Assembly (NCBI GenBank): GCA_030606485.1
Contig: JAUWGH010000010.1
Coordinates: 1 to 64,000 of the forward strand
Direction of reading: 5' to 3'
Source: Promethearchaeota archaeon
GTDB taxonomy: Archaea > Asgardarchaeota > Lokiarchaeia > Sigyniarchaeales > SOKP01
Length of the DNA: 64,000 bases
Positions 37,926 through 46,708 of this stretch are shown here, piece by piece. A program made the position numbers and the translations under genes. The notes beneath the pieces were generated by a model. It had not been told where the DNA came from, did not search any database, and was given only the letters and a program-made list of their open reading frames with translations. Positions within the stretch are counted from its first letter, which is position 1. The number at the start of each line of letters is the position of its first letter.

Positions 37926-38336
37926 ATGCAGTTAACTTATAAAAATTCAAATCTAGCTGCATTAGTTATAGCTATTATAATTTGTATAACTTGGATTGTT
38001 TTGGACTATACACCTTTTGTTTGGGGAGTCTTAATTCTGAGTATAATACTTTTTATCGGGTGGTCATTTTTCGAGAACAAGCCAGAAAGACCTTCTAAAT
38101 TTGAAGTTATAGCTCCTTATGTTTCTGGAATAATCTTATTGATAATTTGTTTATTGTTTAACTCCTTGACATATCTTTATATCCCTCTTATATCATTATG
38201 TTGGGCAATATTGTACCATATCACTTTCAAAAAACAAGAGAAGGTAAAAGAAAATAAACCTAGCGAGATAAAACAAGCAGATCGTAAAACAATTACCCCA
38301 AACACTAAAGAAAAGGTGTTAAAAAAAAATATTTGA
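37926..38336 (+). CDS. small four-span membrane protein
   Basis: Start chosen at ATG 37926 because AAAGGTGT lies about 5 bases upstream; the in-frame ATG 37881 has no such site. Four hydrophobic spans (for example AALVIAIIICITWIVLDYT and VSGIILLIICLLFNSL) precede a polar Lys-rich tail (KKQEKVKENKPSEIKQADRK) that should be cytosolic. It resembles small archaeal 2TM/4TM proteins, but no family motif is visible. Convergent with the halocin-like fragment gene. Confidence 0.6.
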   Translation: MQLTYKNSNLAALVIAIIICITWIVLDYTPFVWGVLILSIILFIGWSFFENKPERPSKFEVIAPYVSGIILLIICLLFNSLTYLYIPLISLCWAILYHITFKKQEKVKENKPSEIKQADRKTITPNTKEKVLKKNI

Positions 38337-38356
38337 TTTATTTTATTTATATTTGT

Positions 38357-38869
38357 TTAATAAATCTCTAAACACCAATCAATGCATTCTTCCAAAGTCA
38401 TGGAACCTAATCCCCCTTCACATATAACACCATATACGAATTCACACCCTAAAGCAAAAATGAAAGCCCACCCACCAGTCAAAGCGAGTATCAATATAAT
38501 CGTACCGCAAAAAAAACCAGCTATAAGTGCACATCCAAAGACTTGTATAAACCAACATACTGCTATACAATCAGTTTGTCCAAAATCCATTAATTTTGCT
38601 GAACTCTCGATAATCTGTAGGTCGTATTTTGGGAGTTGTTGTTTAACTAAAATGGAGAGAATCCTAATTTTATCCTCCATAATGAAGTAATTTTGAGCCA
38701 GCTGTGCGATACTTTTATCTTCAGAAATTTTATAAGATTTATCGTAGATTTTCCCAATCTTTCTCGCAACTTTACCCAAAATGTTATACATTTCCGATAA
38801 TTTAAAGATCGAATTAAACTCAATCCGTTCAAAAGTATTTATCTTCTTCTCTGTTGGAGTAAATATCAT
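38357..38869 (-). CDS. halocin C8-like Cys-rich module, N-terminally truncated paralogue
   Basis: 170 residues in two parts. The first (FKLSEMYNILGKVARKIG ... LVKQQLPKYDL) parallels residues 315-385 of the protein at 39817-41205. The second, residues 99-170, is a hydrophobic Cys-rich module (TDCIAVCWFIQVFGCALIAG ... ALGCEFVYGVICEGG ... LEECIDWCLEIY) with eight or nine Cys, like the end of that protein and like halocin C8. Minus-strand homology to the longer gene continues upstream to about 38975 (TLLTILNPLNSEFYNKSS) but with a frameshift, and the signal peptide and rhodanese parts are gone. It may be a surviving short gene from ATG 38869 or a decaying copy. Confidence 0.55.
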   Translation of the reverse strand: MIFTPTEKKINTFERIEFNSIFKLSEMYNILGKVARKIGKIYDKSYKISEDKSIAQLAQNYFIMEDKIRILSILVKQQLPKYDLQIIESSAKLMDFGQTDCIAVCWFIQVFGCALIAGFFCGTIILILALTGGWAFIFALGCEFVYGVICEGGLGSMTLEECIDWCLEIY

Positions 38870-38900
38870 TAATGTGGATGATTTATTATAGAATTCTGAA

Positions 38901-39326
38901 TTGAGAGGGTTAAGGATTGTTAAAAGAGTAAAATTATATTCATCATTTCAACATCTTGAGCACGGATTTAGCAGGCAAAAACAAGCGATTTTCAATGGAG
39001 TTGCGAAAGGCAATGTCAGTCATATAGTTGTGATCCGTGGAGAAGATTGTTTAAAACTAAAGCATTGTAACGCTGAAGAATTAAATACGGATATTGTGGA
39101 GGAATATTCTGAAGAGGTCGTTAAGAAATTCAGAACTAAATTAAAAGTAGATATTAAAGAAAGAACCAGAACTTGGCGCACGAGGAGCCAACAATATAAA
39201 GATATAAATTTGGCAGTAGATATATATTATCAATGGAATAATAAAAAAAAAGAGGTCGCAATTATGTCGGGTGAGATGAATTTGCAACCTCATATTTTTT
39301 TTTTTCCTTCCCCCCCAAATTATTAA
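38901..39326 (+). CDS. uncertain plus-strand ORF
   Basis: The first 25 codons overlap, in reverse, decayed coding sequence of the halocin-like copy and are probably not meaningful. The middle (NVSHIVVIRGEDCLKLKHCN ... KDINLAVDIYYQWNNKK) is protein-like, with balanced charge. The last 20 codons overlap the gene on the other strand. This could be a remnant of an inserted gene rather than an intact one. No family recognised. Confidence 0.3.
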   Translation: MRGLRIVKRVKLYSSFQHLEHGFSRQKQAIFNGVAKGNVSHIVVIRGEDCLKLKHCNAEELNTDIVEEYSEEVVKKFRTKLKVDIKERTRTWRTRSQQYKDINLAVDIYYQWNNKKKEVAIMSGEMNLQPHIFFFPSPPNY

Positions 39327-39798
39327 GTGGAGGGGAGCTCCAAGTGGAAGGGAGTCTCCATTCTCTTTTTTTTCCTACTCTATACATTATATATGCTCCG
39401 AGTACATATGAAGACACCATAAGTAGGAGATGAATTCTACCTCTTAACACTGCATCCAAAACCAAAACTTGTAAGGGTGCCCAAGGGGCAGCAATAAGTA
39501 CATAGGCGAGAAAAATCCATATAGGACAACCTATACCCCATCCACCAAATCCTACCAATACTATCTTAATAATAATCTTTTGGTGTTTTGATATCCGACC
39601 ATAATACGCTAAAAATATCGCAAATGGGTAAAAAACTGTTAAAAGGATTGCTATCACCAAATTTATAATTCCAAGAGAAAATAACAGCCAAAGCATGAAC
39701 GTTGAGAATATACAACCTCCAATATTAACCCATAACCAGTTCTGTTTAAACTCTTTCCAAAAACCCTTGATCTTTCCTTTTACATTCATTACAATCAT
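39262..39798 (-). CDS. small membrane protein beside the halocin-like gene, paralogue of 24474-24947
   Basis: Four hydrophobic spans with conserved FWKEFKQNWLWV at the N-terminus, AAPWAPLQ in a loop, and MYRVGKKREW after the last span, all shared with the protein at 24474-24947. The paralogue ends a few residues after REW. Here another 28 residues (LPSTWSSPPLNNLGG...) follow, over DNA that looks like a junction, so the true end is unclear. It lies 18 bp after the stop of the rhodanese/halocin-like gene on the same strand. An immunity or export helper is conceivable, but only by position. Confidence 0.65.
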   Translation of the reverse strand: MIVMNVKGKIKGFWKEFKQNWLWVNIGGCIFSTFMLWLLFSLGIINLVIAILLTVFYPFAIFLAYYGRISKHQKIIIKIVLVGFGGWGIGCPIWIFLAYVLIAAPWAPLQVLVLDAVLRGRIHLLLMVSSYVLGAYIMYRVGKKREWRLPSTWSSPPLNNLGGKEKKKYEVANSSHPT

Positions 39799-39816
39799 CT
39801 ATTTACGAATATATCA

Positions 39817-41205
39817 TTAGCAACAACCTAGCATCTGACAAGCAATATAAGTACTTCCAGTCATAAGAAAATATTCTAATCCAAGAATACAGAATGCACC
39901 TGCACCAGGCACAAAGATAATTAAAAGTACACATGCTATGAATCCACCTGCAGCAACAGCAAGTTCACACAAAACACAGTCCCAGAAAGGGTCACCGCCA
40001 AAGCAGCCACCACCGCCAAGGAGGCCACCGCCACCGCCACCATTGGGTGTGTATGCATCAATTATAATTACTGAATTTTGTTGAATTGGTAAATCATATT
40101 CAGAAAGACATTTTTTTACAAGATATGAAAGTTCCTCAGCTTCTTTGTTCATGACCTTATAGTTGTTGGAAAAACCTTTTAACGAATCATCTTCACTATA
40201 TTTATATACTTCTCCAAGTTCTTTAGCTACTTCTCCTATAATATGGTATTGTTGTGATAATTTAACAGGCGAATTGAACTTTACGATCTCCATCGATGTA
40301 ATAGACTTTTCGTCGGCAGGGATATATCTTAAAATCGTGGAAGAACCATTATAGATTTCTGAATTGAGGGAAGTAAGTCTCGTATAAAAAGTCAAATTAT
40401 ATTCTTCATGTTGAGCTAGATAGTTTAGTTCATAAAATTGCGTGGACGTGTCTCCTGTAATGATTTCACTTGAAATGAAAGAAGCAGTTCTTTTGATTTC
40501 ATTTGTGATCTCATTATAACTCCATAGTAAAGTATTGATAATAGTAAACTCATAGGTTATACCATCAAACTCGTATGTTAGGAGAATTACAATATGATTA
40601 TCGTCTTGCTCTAACACTGTGGACGTGATAGTTATGGATTCACTGTTATCTGGGCATTCCTGATTACTGGTGCAGCATGGACAACCTGTCAGATATAGAA
40701 GTAGAGGTTCTATTTGAAGTTTTGGTTTTTCTATTCCATCTACTGTAACATAGTGATAAGTTGTCCAGATCGGGTATTTAACATCTATCCATGCTAGAAT
40801 GCCGCCAAGCATATTGTTGATTTTCGTAAAGCCATAGTTAACTAGGATTTCTGATGCTAATTGACTCCTGTCTCCAGCCTTGCAGTATATTATAATCTCA
40901 TGATTTACGTGATCTTCAATTTCGCTAATTCTTTTTTCAAGTCCATCGTAGGGTATTAAAATGGCATCGTATAAATGACCCTTCTTATACTCATACGGGG
41001 TTCTAACATCCAAAATTATAAGGTTTGGATATTTATTTTCTTTTTTTATCATGTTATAGGCAGTATCCACAGTAATGTTTTGAAAGGTTTGTTCTTCAGC
41101 AGCAACCGTTATTATTAAACTGAAAGATGGTAGCAAAAAGGCAACTATAATGAGCAGAGCTATTGTTTTACGACTTGTATATTTTAAATTAGTTTTTAAT
41201 TTCAT
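39817..41205 (-). CDS. secreted rhodanese protein with C-terminal halocin C8-like module
   Basis: The domains, in order, are: a signal peptide (IALLIIVAFLLPSFSLIITV); a rhodanese domain, residues about 45-150, with LDVRTPYEYKKGH and the active-site loop YCKAGDRS (Cys108); a short Cys segment TGCPCCTSNQECPDN; a beta-rich domain; a helical region (about 315-385); a glycine linker; and a Cys-rich hydrophobic end (401-462) with DCVLCELAVAAGGFIACVLL, FVPGAGAFCILGLEY and IACQMLGCC, eight Cys in all. In haloarchaea the halocin C8 precursor has an N-terminal immunity protein, and its C-terminal peptide contains a similar CxxxxAGGFIC...PVAGLSCLGF pattern. I infer a related antimicrobial or membrane-active peptide precursor fused to a rhodanese. 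An in-operon membrane protein follows. Upstream lies repeat region A. Confidence 0.72.
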   Translation of the reverse strand: MKLKTNLKYTSRKTIALLIIVAFLLPSFSLIITVAAEEQTFQNITVDTAYNMIKKENKYPNLIILDVRTPYEYKKGHLYDAILIPYDGLEKRISEIEDHVNHEIIIYCKAGDRSQLASEILVNYGFTKINNMLGGILAWIDVKYPIWTTYHYVTVDGIEKPKLQIEPLLLYLTGCPCCTSNQECPDNSESITITSTVLEQDDNHIVILLTYEFDGITYEFTIINTLLWSYNEITNEIKRTASFISSEIITGDTSTQFYELNYLAQHEEYNLTFYTRLTSLNSEIYNGSSTILRYIPADEKSITSMEIVKFNSPVKLSQQYHIIGEVAKELGEVYKYSEDDSLKGFSNNYKVMNKEAEELSYLVKKCLSEYDLPIQQNSVIIIDAYTPNGGGGGGLLGGGGCFGGDPFWDCVLCELAVAAGGFIACVLLIIFVPGAGAFCILGLEYFLMTGSTYIACQMLGCC

Positions 41206-41220
41206 TTTTTCACACTTTTT

Positions 41221-41464
41221 ATATTAAATTTTTTATTATAAAATTTTCCGTTTGTATTTTCCATTAAGTGGATATTTAAATATTACTGACAAAATATGAA
41301 TATAAAGAACCTACTATGAAATCTTCACAAGGCAAGATCAGAAAATTTTAAATGACTGGAAATTCATAATTAAATGTTTAACTACATTTAAAAACAGAAT
41401 TATTATAATATTTTAATGAACGAACATCAGAAACTTTTATTTTTTTGATTTATGATATGGCAAC
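41221..41464 (-). promoter_or_regulatory. duplicated upstream region A
   Basis: Homologous over about 240 bp to regions B and C. Shared blocks include TATAAAATTTTCCGTTTG, GATATTTAAATAT-ACTGAC, GAATATAAAGAACCTACTAT and AATTCATAATTAAATGTTTA. It lies directly before the rhodanese/halocin-like gene. ATATTTAAATAT makes a plausible TATA box 60-70 bases before the ATG. The far end carries ATATGGCAAC (41455-41464). Confidence 0.7.
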
Positions 41465-41823
41465 TTTTTTGATATTTAAAATTAGGTCTTTAATTTATAT
41501 TTATACTAAAGAAATGCAACATTTTCTAAATGAGCTGAACTCAATCCTAAAAAGATACTCATCTCACTTCCCGCAAAAATTTCTTCAGCTAACGTTACTA
41601 TAACGCTATTATCTTTCTCATTATAGTTTTTAGATTAATTTTTTCTTTGCCTTGACATTTCTTTTTCCAGACCCTCATTTTGATTTTTTTTTCTCTTCTT
41701 TTTTACTAATTTCCATTTTAGCTGATAAAATATCTTTGTCTATTGGTCCCTCTTCTTTCATTTCTTCTGATGCGATTGAGAAAGGAGCTTCTGGAGCTAT
41801 TACCTTTATTCATTTACCTTTCA

Positions 41824-42117
41824 TTATCTCTTTTTTCTTTTCGGAATAACAATTTTACCTTTGAGAGCTTTTGATTCCTTTAAATCGACTATAATATTTG
41901 GAACTAGATTTTCCTTTTTTCCTTCTTTTTGTTCTAATTGCTTTCTAACTTCGGGTGAAATGGTAATGGAAATTTACGTTTCGACGGTAAGGCCTGCTCC
42001 TATTGGGAGTAATTGCGAAAAAAATCTTTCGGGATCTTCTGTAAATCGCTTTAAAAGTTTTTCATCTATTCCTTCTAACTCCTTGGGAACTTTTTTTTTG
42101 GATTTTTGAGATTCCAT
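41824..42117 (-). pseudogene. decayed gene with internal stop
   Basis: ATG 42117 opens MESQKSKKKVPKELEGIDEK ... FFSQLLPIGAGLTVET, followed by TAA at 41974-41976. The same frame continues ISITISPEVRKQLEQKEG ... IVIPKRKKR to TAA 41824. Further minus-strand pieces down to about 41507 (APEAPFSIASEEMKEEGPID; LAEEIFAGSEMSIFLGLSSA) look like later parts in shifted frames. The gene is therefore broken several times. Family unknown. The plus-strand frames over this stretch are shadows. Confidence 0.6.
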
Positions 42118-42257
42118 ATAACAACCTCAATTTTAAATTGAATTATTACACCTTTTTAAATTTAAATTATATTTACATTTTCAATTAATGATTTTGGAAC
42201 ATAAATGAATATTTAAATATAGATGGTTAAAAAAAAATACAACAAAAATACTATGAG

Positions 42258-42340
42258 AGCTATGGATCATAGGATTATGAGCTTTAAAAAACTAATACTT
42301 GTGAATTCATAGATTTAACAACATTCTAAAAGCAAAATAT
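42258..42340. repeat. repeat shared in inverted orientation with 51880-51965
   Basis: TACTATGAGAGC ... ATTATGAGCTTTAAAAA ... CATAGATTTAACAACATTCT aligns with the reverse complement of 51880-51965 (TACTATGAAAGC ... ATTATGAGCCTTAAAAA ... TATAGATTTAACAACGTTC) at roughly three in four bases. Both lie in leader regions of plus-strand genes (42433 and 52027). The function is unknown. Confidence 0.6.
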
Positions 42341-42432
42341 AATATGAATTAAATATATGAATATTTTAAAACATTATTTTTTTAATTGTTATATGCCAAA
42401 AATATTTATGTTTCTCTGAAAGATATTATAAT

Positions 42433-43518
42433 ATGGTATCTAGAAGAAATTTATCTAAGAAAAAAATTTCGTCCCAAAACATTTCTGTATCTCCTTACCT
42501 TAGAGATTGGGTCGAAAGGTATGTCAAGATGGAACAGAAAAAGAACCCTAACGATAAAAGAGTTAAGAGTATATCCTCCTTTTACAATTATGTAATGGAA
42601 TCTGTTCTAAAAATTTTCGAAAAGGGAAAAACCCTAGATGATTTAGAAATATTTGTGGATAAAAAAGTTCAGAATTTCTATGATAAAATCACATTTAGAG
42701 CGCTAATACCCTACTATGAGCAGATAATCAAAATAAACAAATATCAACCAATAGAATTTGATTGTTTAATAGATCTATTCTTAAAATATAGAAGTTTTCT
42801 TATCGGTAAAAATGAGCCTAGTGATGAGATCGCACTGAATATGATAGAAAGATTTAAAAATTTTATGCTCGCTAATAAATTGACCAAGGATTTCAAGATC
42901 GATATTATAAATAATTCTTATATCATAGAATATTCTGGATATTACCCCAATATACATTATGATCATTCGAAATGGATAGCTGGATTAGCTGGGCTTCTAG
43001 GTCTAAAGATAAAGAATTTGATCATATCTAATAACTTTTTAAGATTATCTCTTGAAAAGACTTCTCTGTTTAAAATTCGAGATTTGGAGATAGAAAGGAG
43101 AAGAGAGCTATTTTATTATAATGTTAATAAATTTACGAACTGGTACAGAGTTATAGATGATCAAACTCAACATCTATGGCTAAAAATGTCAAATAATAAA
43201 GATATAATCATTAATTTCAAGGATGTTACAAGTGGTCTTGAGTTTATAAATTCAATAATAAGAGACTTGGTGGAATATGCCAAAACAGAGAACTTAGTTT
43301 TAGATATTTTAAAATTATTTAGATATTTCCGCTGGATTGACATTGATAATTTTGAAAAACCATCATTTCACTTTTGTGTTGAGGATAAGCACCATCACAT
43401 TATAAGGGAGATGGTCTTTAATATATTACAAAAAATGAAAGTAATAATAAAAGAAGAAAATGAAATATTTTATTTAAACTTGAAACAAATCTCTTGCATT
43501 GACTATACAGTTCTCTAA
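42433..43518 (+). CDS. unknown-family helical protein, possible DNA-binding N-terminus
   Basis: 361 residues. A basic N-terminus (RRNLSKKKISSQNISVSPYL) precedes a helical region (SISSFYNYVMESVLKIFEKG) that could resemble a ribbon-helix-helix or adaptor domain. The remainder mixes helices with a repeated-looking alpha/beta part (IIEYSGYYPNIHYDHSKWIA; HFCVEDKHHHIIREMVFNIL). The start at ATG 42433 fits the spacing after a short leader. Its last 45 bases overlap the convergent radical SAM gene. I do not recognise the family. Confidence 0.6.
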   Translation: MVSRRNLSKKKISSQNISVSPYLRDWVERYVKMEQKKNPNDKRVKSISSFYNYVMESVLKIFEKGKTLDDLEIFVDKKVQNFYDKITFRALIPYYEQIIKINKYQPIEFDCLIDLFLKYRSFLIGKNEPSDEIALNMIERFKNFMLANKLTKDFKIDIINNSYIIEYSGYYPNIHYDHSKWIAGLAGLLGLKIKNLIISNNFLRLSLEKTSLFKIRDLEIERRRELFYYNVNKFTNWYRVIDDQTQHLWLKMSNNKDIIINFKDVTSGLEFINSIIRDLVEYAKTENLVLDILKLFRYFRWIDIDNFEKPSFHFCVEDKHHHIIREMVFNILQKMKVIIKEENEIFYLNLKQISCIDYTVL

Positions 43519-45027
43519 TCTTATCTCATATTTTTTATTCATTTCACTTTCCATTCTTGGTTTAAACAACTCAAAGTTCATTTCGCTTATTTTTATCAAC
43601 GAACGAATTAAATTTTTGGCATATGGAGAGGAGGTAGATACGGGCGATTTAAGAAGTGCTTCCACAAATCTAGAATATACATCTAGAATCTTCTTTTCAC
43701 TTTCGTGATATGCTTTAAATGCGTATTTTAATGCGGAAAATCCTTTCCCTAGATTTTTATGCTCGAATGGAAAGAAACCTTCATGATATACGAATTCAGA
43801 TGGAAGATCATCTCCAAAAATTCTTCCCTCACTTTTAAGTTGTTCGTAAAGTGGCGTCATTGGAAGCGGTTTTAGAGTAGATATGAAATACCAGAGGGAG
43901 TCATATTCTAAATTTCTTTGTATATCAATTTCAATTGTCTTTTTATTATGTATCGGCAACCCAAGAATAAAGTTGTGATTCGTTATAATACCCATATCAT
44001 TAAGCGACTTAATAAAATTGTTATTTAAACCCTTATTCTTTTCGTATTTTTGAAGAGTGGATTCTATTCCATAGTTGACTAACATGAATTTGATAGCAGA
44101 TTCTTCTTGAATTTTTTTAAGGTTGAATGTTTTCAAATGAGAAAGCGAAATTAAACAAATGATATACATATAATTATTATATCTGCTCTTATTTTCAATA
44201 AAATAATCAAATACCTTTTTCCACACACTCTCTGGAAAGCAAGCATTTGGTTCACATAAATACAATATCATATCACCATCATTTGAGGACATTATTTTTT
44301 CTAGAAGTTCTATTATCTTCTTATGATTACTAAACGGATTGTACTGATAAATTGCGGAAGTAATACAGAAATCACATCTAAATGGGCAACCAATCTGGGA
44401 GACCATATAGGCGGTTTTCATATTTGTTAGAAAACTAAATTGATCAGATATAATTGTCGGCATTTTAAAACCTTCCCTGGAAATGGTAGGGAGGTTGAAT
44501 TTTTTACGAAGCCAGTTAATTCCATTCCCAATACATATGTTTTGCGGTTTAATCAATTTTTGTATATAAGGAAATAATACTCCGATACCGCCCGTGTATA
44601 TTTTTTTGTCTGGATAGTCTCTTTGAATCATATTTATCACATCTACGACTTTATTCAACCCATTTGCATAAGTACTTAATCCAATATGTGTAATCTCATC
44701 ATCTTTATCTAGAATATTCTGAGCATTTTGCACGTTGCACACATCATCAATCACAACAGAGTCAATCTCAGGCAGGTTTTCTGCTAGAAAGTGGCCCTCA
44801 ATATTAGGTGAGTTTAATATATTTGCATAAATAGCAGCATTAAAAGGATTTAATTTGTATCCATATTCGTCGAATGCTCTCTGTATTTCCTCCTTATCAA
44901 CATATTGGGGGTAATCATCATATTTTGGATCATTCAAAACTTCCAGAGCAAGATGCTCCGTCGGTTTTAATTCCTTTGAAAGAGTTTTTAAGAATAAAAT
45001 TTTTGGTTTTCTCAATAATAGCACCAT
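43474..45027 (-). CDS. radical SAM enzyme with B12-binding-like N-terminal domain
   Basis: The N-terminal 190 residues resemble a cobalamin-binding Rossmann domain (THIGLSTYANGLNKVVDVIN; KIYTGGIGVLFPYI). The radical SAM core follows with the [4Fe-4S] motif GCPFRCDFC (Cys214, Cys218, Cys221). Later strands include YIICLISLSHLKTFN and NHNFILGLPIHNKKTIEIDI. B12-type radical SAM enzymes methylate, rearrange or crosslink unreactive carbons, including in peptides. The classic B12 His motif is not evident, so the cofactor is inferred. Its stop-side overlaps a convergent gene. The GNAT-like gene 4 bp upstream is surely cotranscribed. The substrate is unknown; nearby Cys-rich peptide-like genes make a peptide target worth testing. 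Confidence 0.8.
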   Translation of the reverse strand: MVLLLRKPKILFLKTLSKELKPTEHLALEVLNDPKYDDYPQYVDKEEIQRAFDEYGYKLNPFNAAIYANILNSPNIEGHFLAENLPEIDSVVIDDVCNVQNAQNILDKDDEITHIGLSTYANGLNKVVDVINMIQRDYPDKKIYTGGIGVLFPYIQKLIKPQNICIGNGINWLRKKFNLPTISREGFKMPTIISDQFSFLTNMKTAYMVSQIGCPFRCDFCITSAIYQYNPFSNHKKIIELLEKIMSSNDGDMILYLCEPNACFPESVWKKVFDYFIENKSRYNNYMYIICLISLSHLKTFNLKKIQEESAIKFMLVNYGIESTLQKYEKNKGLNNNFIKSLNDMGIITNHNFILGLPIHNKKTIEIDIQRNLEYDSLWYFISTLKPLPMTPLYEQLKSEGRIFGDDLPSEFVYHEGFFPFEHKNLGKGFSALKYAFKAYHESEKKILDVYSRFVEALLKSPVSTSSPYAKNLIRSLIKISEMNFELFKPRMESEMNKKYEIRLENCIVNARDLFQV

Positions 45028-45031
45028 AATA

Positions 45032-46039
45032 TTATTTATTTAATTTGTGAATTTTTGTTATTCCCATTAGTATTGCATCCTTTCCATTCAAATAAAATGG
45101 CAGGAATCCATAATATCTGATATTTAGGTTTAGAAGTAAGCTCTGTAATTGTCTATCATTAATATCAATTACAAAGGATAACGAATTAATTTCATCGGTG
45201 TAATAGAAATCGTTTACAATTTTTTTAATTATCTGATATTTTAAATCTAACGGGATATCATTTATGAATCGAAAATCATACCAAGATTTATGGTATTCAT
45301 TCTCGTATAATTGTGCGCATATACCTCCTTTGTTCATTACAAAATTTTCAGTTCGGATTAGAATCTCATATGGAAATCGATCTTCTATCTTTTCTATTTT
45401 AATTTTATACATTTTTTGAGTAGGAGTCGTTGGTAAAAATATTGGCTGAGCAACGATAAGTCGCTTTAAACCATTTTCTTTGATTGTTTTATAGAGATAT
45501 TTGCAAAACGCTATGTATGGAGTTATAAGTTTCCATTTAAAATCATATGATACCCTCCCAAAAATAATAAACGACTTATTTTTATCATGCATAGGAGTGG
45601 TCCCCAGTTTTACAAAATTATGATTTGTAAGTATTTTTAATATTGGAGTATTAGTGCTACTTACAAATGCATATATACATTTAAGATCAGATTCATTCAA
45701 ATTATTTAATACTTGTTCCATATGAAAACTTATGAGTGTCATAACACCTATGCCTTTGTATTTTTGATTCCCCATTGTCAGCTTTAAGAATGCTACGCCA
45801 TGCTTTATTACACTTAGCATCTGTGCGATTAATTTCCCCTTGTAAAAACCCCCCTTCCAAAAAACGTTATTTTTATCAATGTTATCCTTTATATAACTAC
45901 TAATAATTGCTCTTTCGTAGAACTCCTTCTCTGGATACTCATTCCCATATATTTCCTTAATTAAATTAATAATTTCATCTATATCTTCATAGATGATATC
46001 CCTTACTTCGACTTCTCTCAGAATTTTATATTTTTTCAT
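45032..46039 (-). CDS. GNAT-like acetyltransferase, partner of the radical SAM enzyme
   Basis: The first 170 residues have GNAT features: a beta start VEVRDIIYEDIDEIINLIKE, the central strands KGKLIAQMLSVIKHGVAFL, the pyrophosphate-loop-like GNQKYKGIGVMTLISFHME and the final CIYAFVSSTNTPILKILTNH ... FVKLG. The C-terminal half (about 165 residues) is another alpha/beta unit ending FYLNGKDAILMGI, possibly a second degenerate GNAT. Four bases separate it from the radical SAM gene downstream, so the two enzymes very likely share a pathway, the GNAT acylating an amine on the same substrate or product. Confidence 0.7.
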   Translation of the reverse strand: MKKYKILREVEVRDIIYEDIDEIINLIKEIYGNEYPEKEFYERAIISSYIKDNIDKNNVFWKGGFYKGKLIAQMLSVIKHGVAFLKLTMGNQKYKGIGVMTLISFHMEQVLNNLNESDLKCIYAFVSSTNTPILKILTNHNFVKLGTTPMHDKNKSFIIFGRVSYDFKWKLITPYIAFCKYLYKTIKENGLKRLIVAQPIFLPTTPTQKMYKIKIEKIEDRFPYEILIRTENFVMNKGGICAQLYENEYHKSWYDFRFINDIPLDLKYQIIKKIVNDFYYTDEINSLSFVIDINDRQLQSLLLNLNIRYYGFLPFYLNGKDAILMGITKIHKLNK

Positions 46040-46440
46040 ATTTGTTAAAAAATTTCTTTTATAAAATAATTATAAAATCTTACATTTTTATAAAAAAAGA
46101 CCCATGAGAATTACTAAAGTTCAATTTTTACTTATAAGCGCTTCTCTCTCCAAAAAGTTTTAAAATTTCTTTTTTCGTCGATTTTTTGTCGGTCTTATAT
46201 TTAAATAAAAATATTATGATAATAGGGTTGGTCTAATTTCTTAGAATAGCTCAAATGTTAGTTTTAAAAATTATTAAGAAAAAATAAGAATTAATTTATC
46301 TGAATATTATTGAATTCCTATAAAAAATTCTTTCCAATTCAACAACATTCTGAATTTTGAATAGTTTATTGACCAGCTTTGAAATTTTTTTCAATCATAA
46401 TAAATGTTAATTAAAATTGATAATTTTGAGACAAAAAATG
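46040..46440. other. intergenic, divergent promoters
   Basis: Lies between the GNAT gene (minus) and region D (plus). AT-rich, with a TATA-like ATATTTAAATAAAAATATTA near 46197. No ORF, hairpin or repeat that I can support. Confidence 0.45.
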
Positions 46441-46683
46441 GTTGCCATATTATAAATCGAAAAATGAAAGTTATATTACCATTTCATCTAAAAATTTTAT
46501 TATAAAATAATAATAAAATAAGGTTAAAAATTTTAAGGTATTTTTAAAATCTTTTAAATTTGTGGGATTTAATCTTGTATAGGGTTTAACATAGTTTCAT
46601 TGTGATTAAAAATTGTCATATGTATTTAAAAAGGAAAATCTACTGAATGTTATTATCGAAAATTATAAGAAAAATAAATTAAT
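46441..46683 (+). promoter_or_regulatory. duplicated upstream region D
   Basis: About 240 bp homologous to region E at 50397-50642, with shared blocks CCATATTATAAAT, AAAATTTTATTATAAA, AGGTTAAAAATTTTAAG, TTTTAAAATCTTTTAAATTT and GTCATATGTATTTAAAAAGG. It precedes the gene at 46709. It begins with GTTGCCATAT (46441-46450), the reverse complement of the ATATGGCAAC at the far ends of regions A and C. TATTTAAAAA near 46622 is a candidate TATA box. Confidence 0.7.
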
Positions 46684-46708
46684 GTAAAAATATTTTGGGG
46701 TGAAATTC

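Noticed and set aside
41652-42109. Two plus-strand frames between region A and 42433
   Set aside because: The minus strand carries clear though broken coding sequence here (MESQKSKKKVPKELEG...), so the plus frames are shadows.
43499-43708. Plus-strand frame in the radical SAM gene
   Set aside because: Antisense of the enzyme's conserved C-terminal part.
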